5,406 bases of DNA from assembly GCA_029884035.1 (NCBI GenBank), contig JAOUIM010000278.1, forward strand, positions 1 to 5,406, given 5' to 3'. Below the pieces are notes generated by a model. It was given only the letters and a program-made list of their open reading frames with translations. It was not told the DNA's origin and searched no databases. The translations under genes and the position numbers were made by a program. Shown piece by piece: positions 5,022-5,406 of this stretch. The DNA is from Aquincola sp. (lineage in GTDB: Bacteria; Pseudomonadota; Gammaproteobacteria; Burkholderiales; Burkholderiaceae_C). The stretch's first letter is position 1. Every line of letters starts with the position of its first letter.

Positions 5022-5406
5022 TCAGCCGGTCTTCAACTGATCGCGAGTCTTCAGCTGGACCTGATCCTGCGTCTTCAGCTGATCACGCGTCTTGGTCTGG
5101 ACCTGATCCAGTGACCTGAGCTGGTCACGCGCCTGCGTCTGTGCCTGCTCCTGGGCCTTCAGTTGCTCGAGGGTCTGGAGCTGGACCTGCTCCTGCGCGC
5201 GGAGTTGCTCACGAGTCTGCTCCCGGAGCTGATCCTGATTGCGCAAGTGTTCGCGCGTCTGGGTCAGCAATTGCTCCTGAGTCCTCACCTGCTCGCGCGT
5301 CTGGGTGAGGGCCTGCTCCTGCGTGCGCAATTGCGTCCGCGTTTGCGTGAGCGCCTGCTCCTGGGTCCGCAACTGTGCCCGCGTTTGCGTCACGGCATGC
5401 TCGGCG
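5022..5406 (-). CDS. Glutamine-rich 14-residue tandem-repeat protein (C-terminal part, runs off right edge)
   Basis: The minus strand is open from the window edge to a TGA at 5024-5022, giving 127 visible residues. Almost all of it is a 14-residue repeat, consensus TQTRxQLRTQEQxL. It contains no Pro, Cys or aromatic residue, and only one Gly, the last residue. One leucine-like residue per seven suggests a long polar alpha-helix or weak coiled coil. A GTG at 5393 is not the start: the residues before it (AEHAV) align with the end of another repeat unit (QEQAL), so the array continues beyond the window. Similar Gln/Arg-rich proteins in other proteobacteria often have a signal peptide, but none can be seen here. 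Function is unknown. A strong terminator follows the gene, and the clean frame through nine repeats indicates real coding. Arg and Glu dominate the early units; Lys and Asp appear in the late ones. Confidence 0.75.
   Translation of the reverse strand, partial: AEHAVTQTRAQLRTQEQALTQTRTQLRTQEQALTQTREQVRTQEQLLTQTREHLRNQDQLREQTREQLRAQEQVQLQTLEQLKAQEQAQTQARDQLRSLDQVQTKTRDQLKTQDQVQLKTRDQLKTG
5025..5406 (-). repeat. 42-bp tandem repeat array within the Gln-rich gene
   Basis: Eight full 42-bp units plus a partial ninth are visible, read leftward from 5390: unit boundaries fall at 5390, 5348, 5306, 5264, 5222, 5180, 5138, 5096 and 5054, and the last is cut to 10 codons before the stop. Units at the right (5265-5390) are nearly identical in protein (TQTRAQLRTQEQAL, TQTRTQLRTQEQAL, TQTREQVRTQEQLL). 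Those on the left have diverged (for example TKTRDQLKTQDQVQ). Every unit length is a multiple of three and in frame, so copy-number change would not break the gene. Confidence 0.85.

Overview
This is a very GC-rich window (roughly two thirds G+C by eye) with strongly GC-biased third codon positions, so most reading frames stay open and most long frames are shadows. Codon use, an EnvZ/OmpR-type two-component pair and a Spy/CpxP-like periplasmic protein point to a proteobacterium, most likely a betaproteobacterium of the Burkholderiales. That placement is inference; no rRNA or marker gene is present.

Layout, left to right. (1) At the left edge is the start of a minus-strand gene with a clear Sec signal peptide, cut off by the window. 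It diverges from a plus-strand SGNH/GDSL-like hydrolase (about 152-1195, start uncertain). (2) A minus-strand operon, converging on the hydrolase, encodes an OmpR-family response regulator (2631-3353) and a membrane histidine kinase (1228-2631) whose stop and start codons overlap as TGATG. (3) Divergent from the regulator, across a 182-bp region with three short palindromes, is a Spy/CpxP-like periplasmic LTxxQ protein (3536-4090). Regulator, sensor and divergent periplasmic protein form a plausible envelope- or metal-stress module, comparable in layout to cpxRA/cpxP. (4) A 331-bp gene-poor stretch (4091-4421) holds a weak hairpin, a palindrome whose core also occurs upstream of the Spy-like gene, a 34-codon frame resembling the N-terminus of a GFA/CENP-V zinc-fold enzyme (probably a relic), and a 19-nt perfect inverted repeat just before the next gene. 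(5) A small secreted protein of unknown function (4422-4829). (6) A strong hairpin terminator (4972-5001) ends a minus-strand gene that enters from the right edge. That gene encodes a glutamine-rich protein built almost entirely of 14-residue (42-bp) tandem repeats.

No RNA gene, insertion sequence, CRISPR array, integrase or attachment site was seen. The most noteworthy items are the 14-residue repeat protein, the two-component/Spy-like module with Met/His-rich stretches in both sensor and effector, the TTCAWTGAA palindrome shared by two intergenic regions, and the GFA-like relic.
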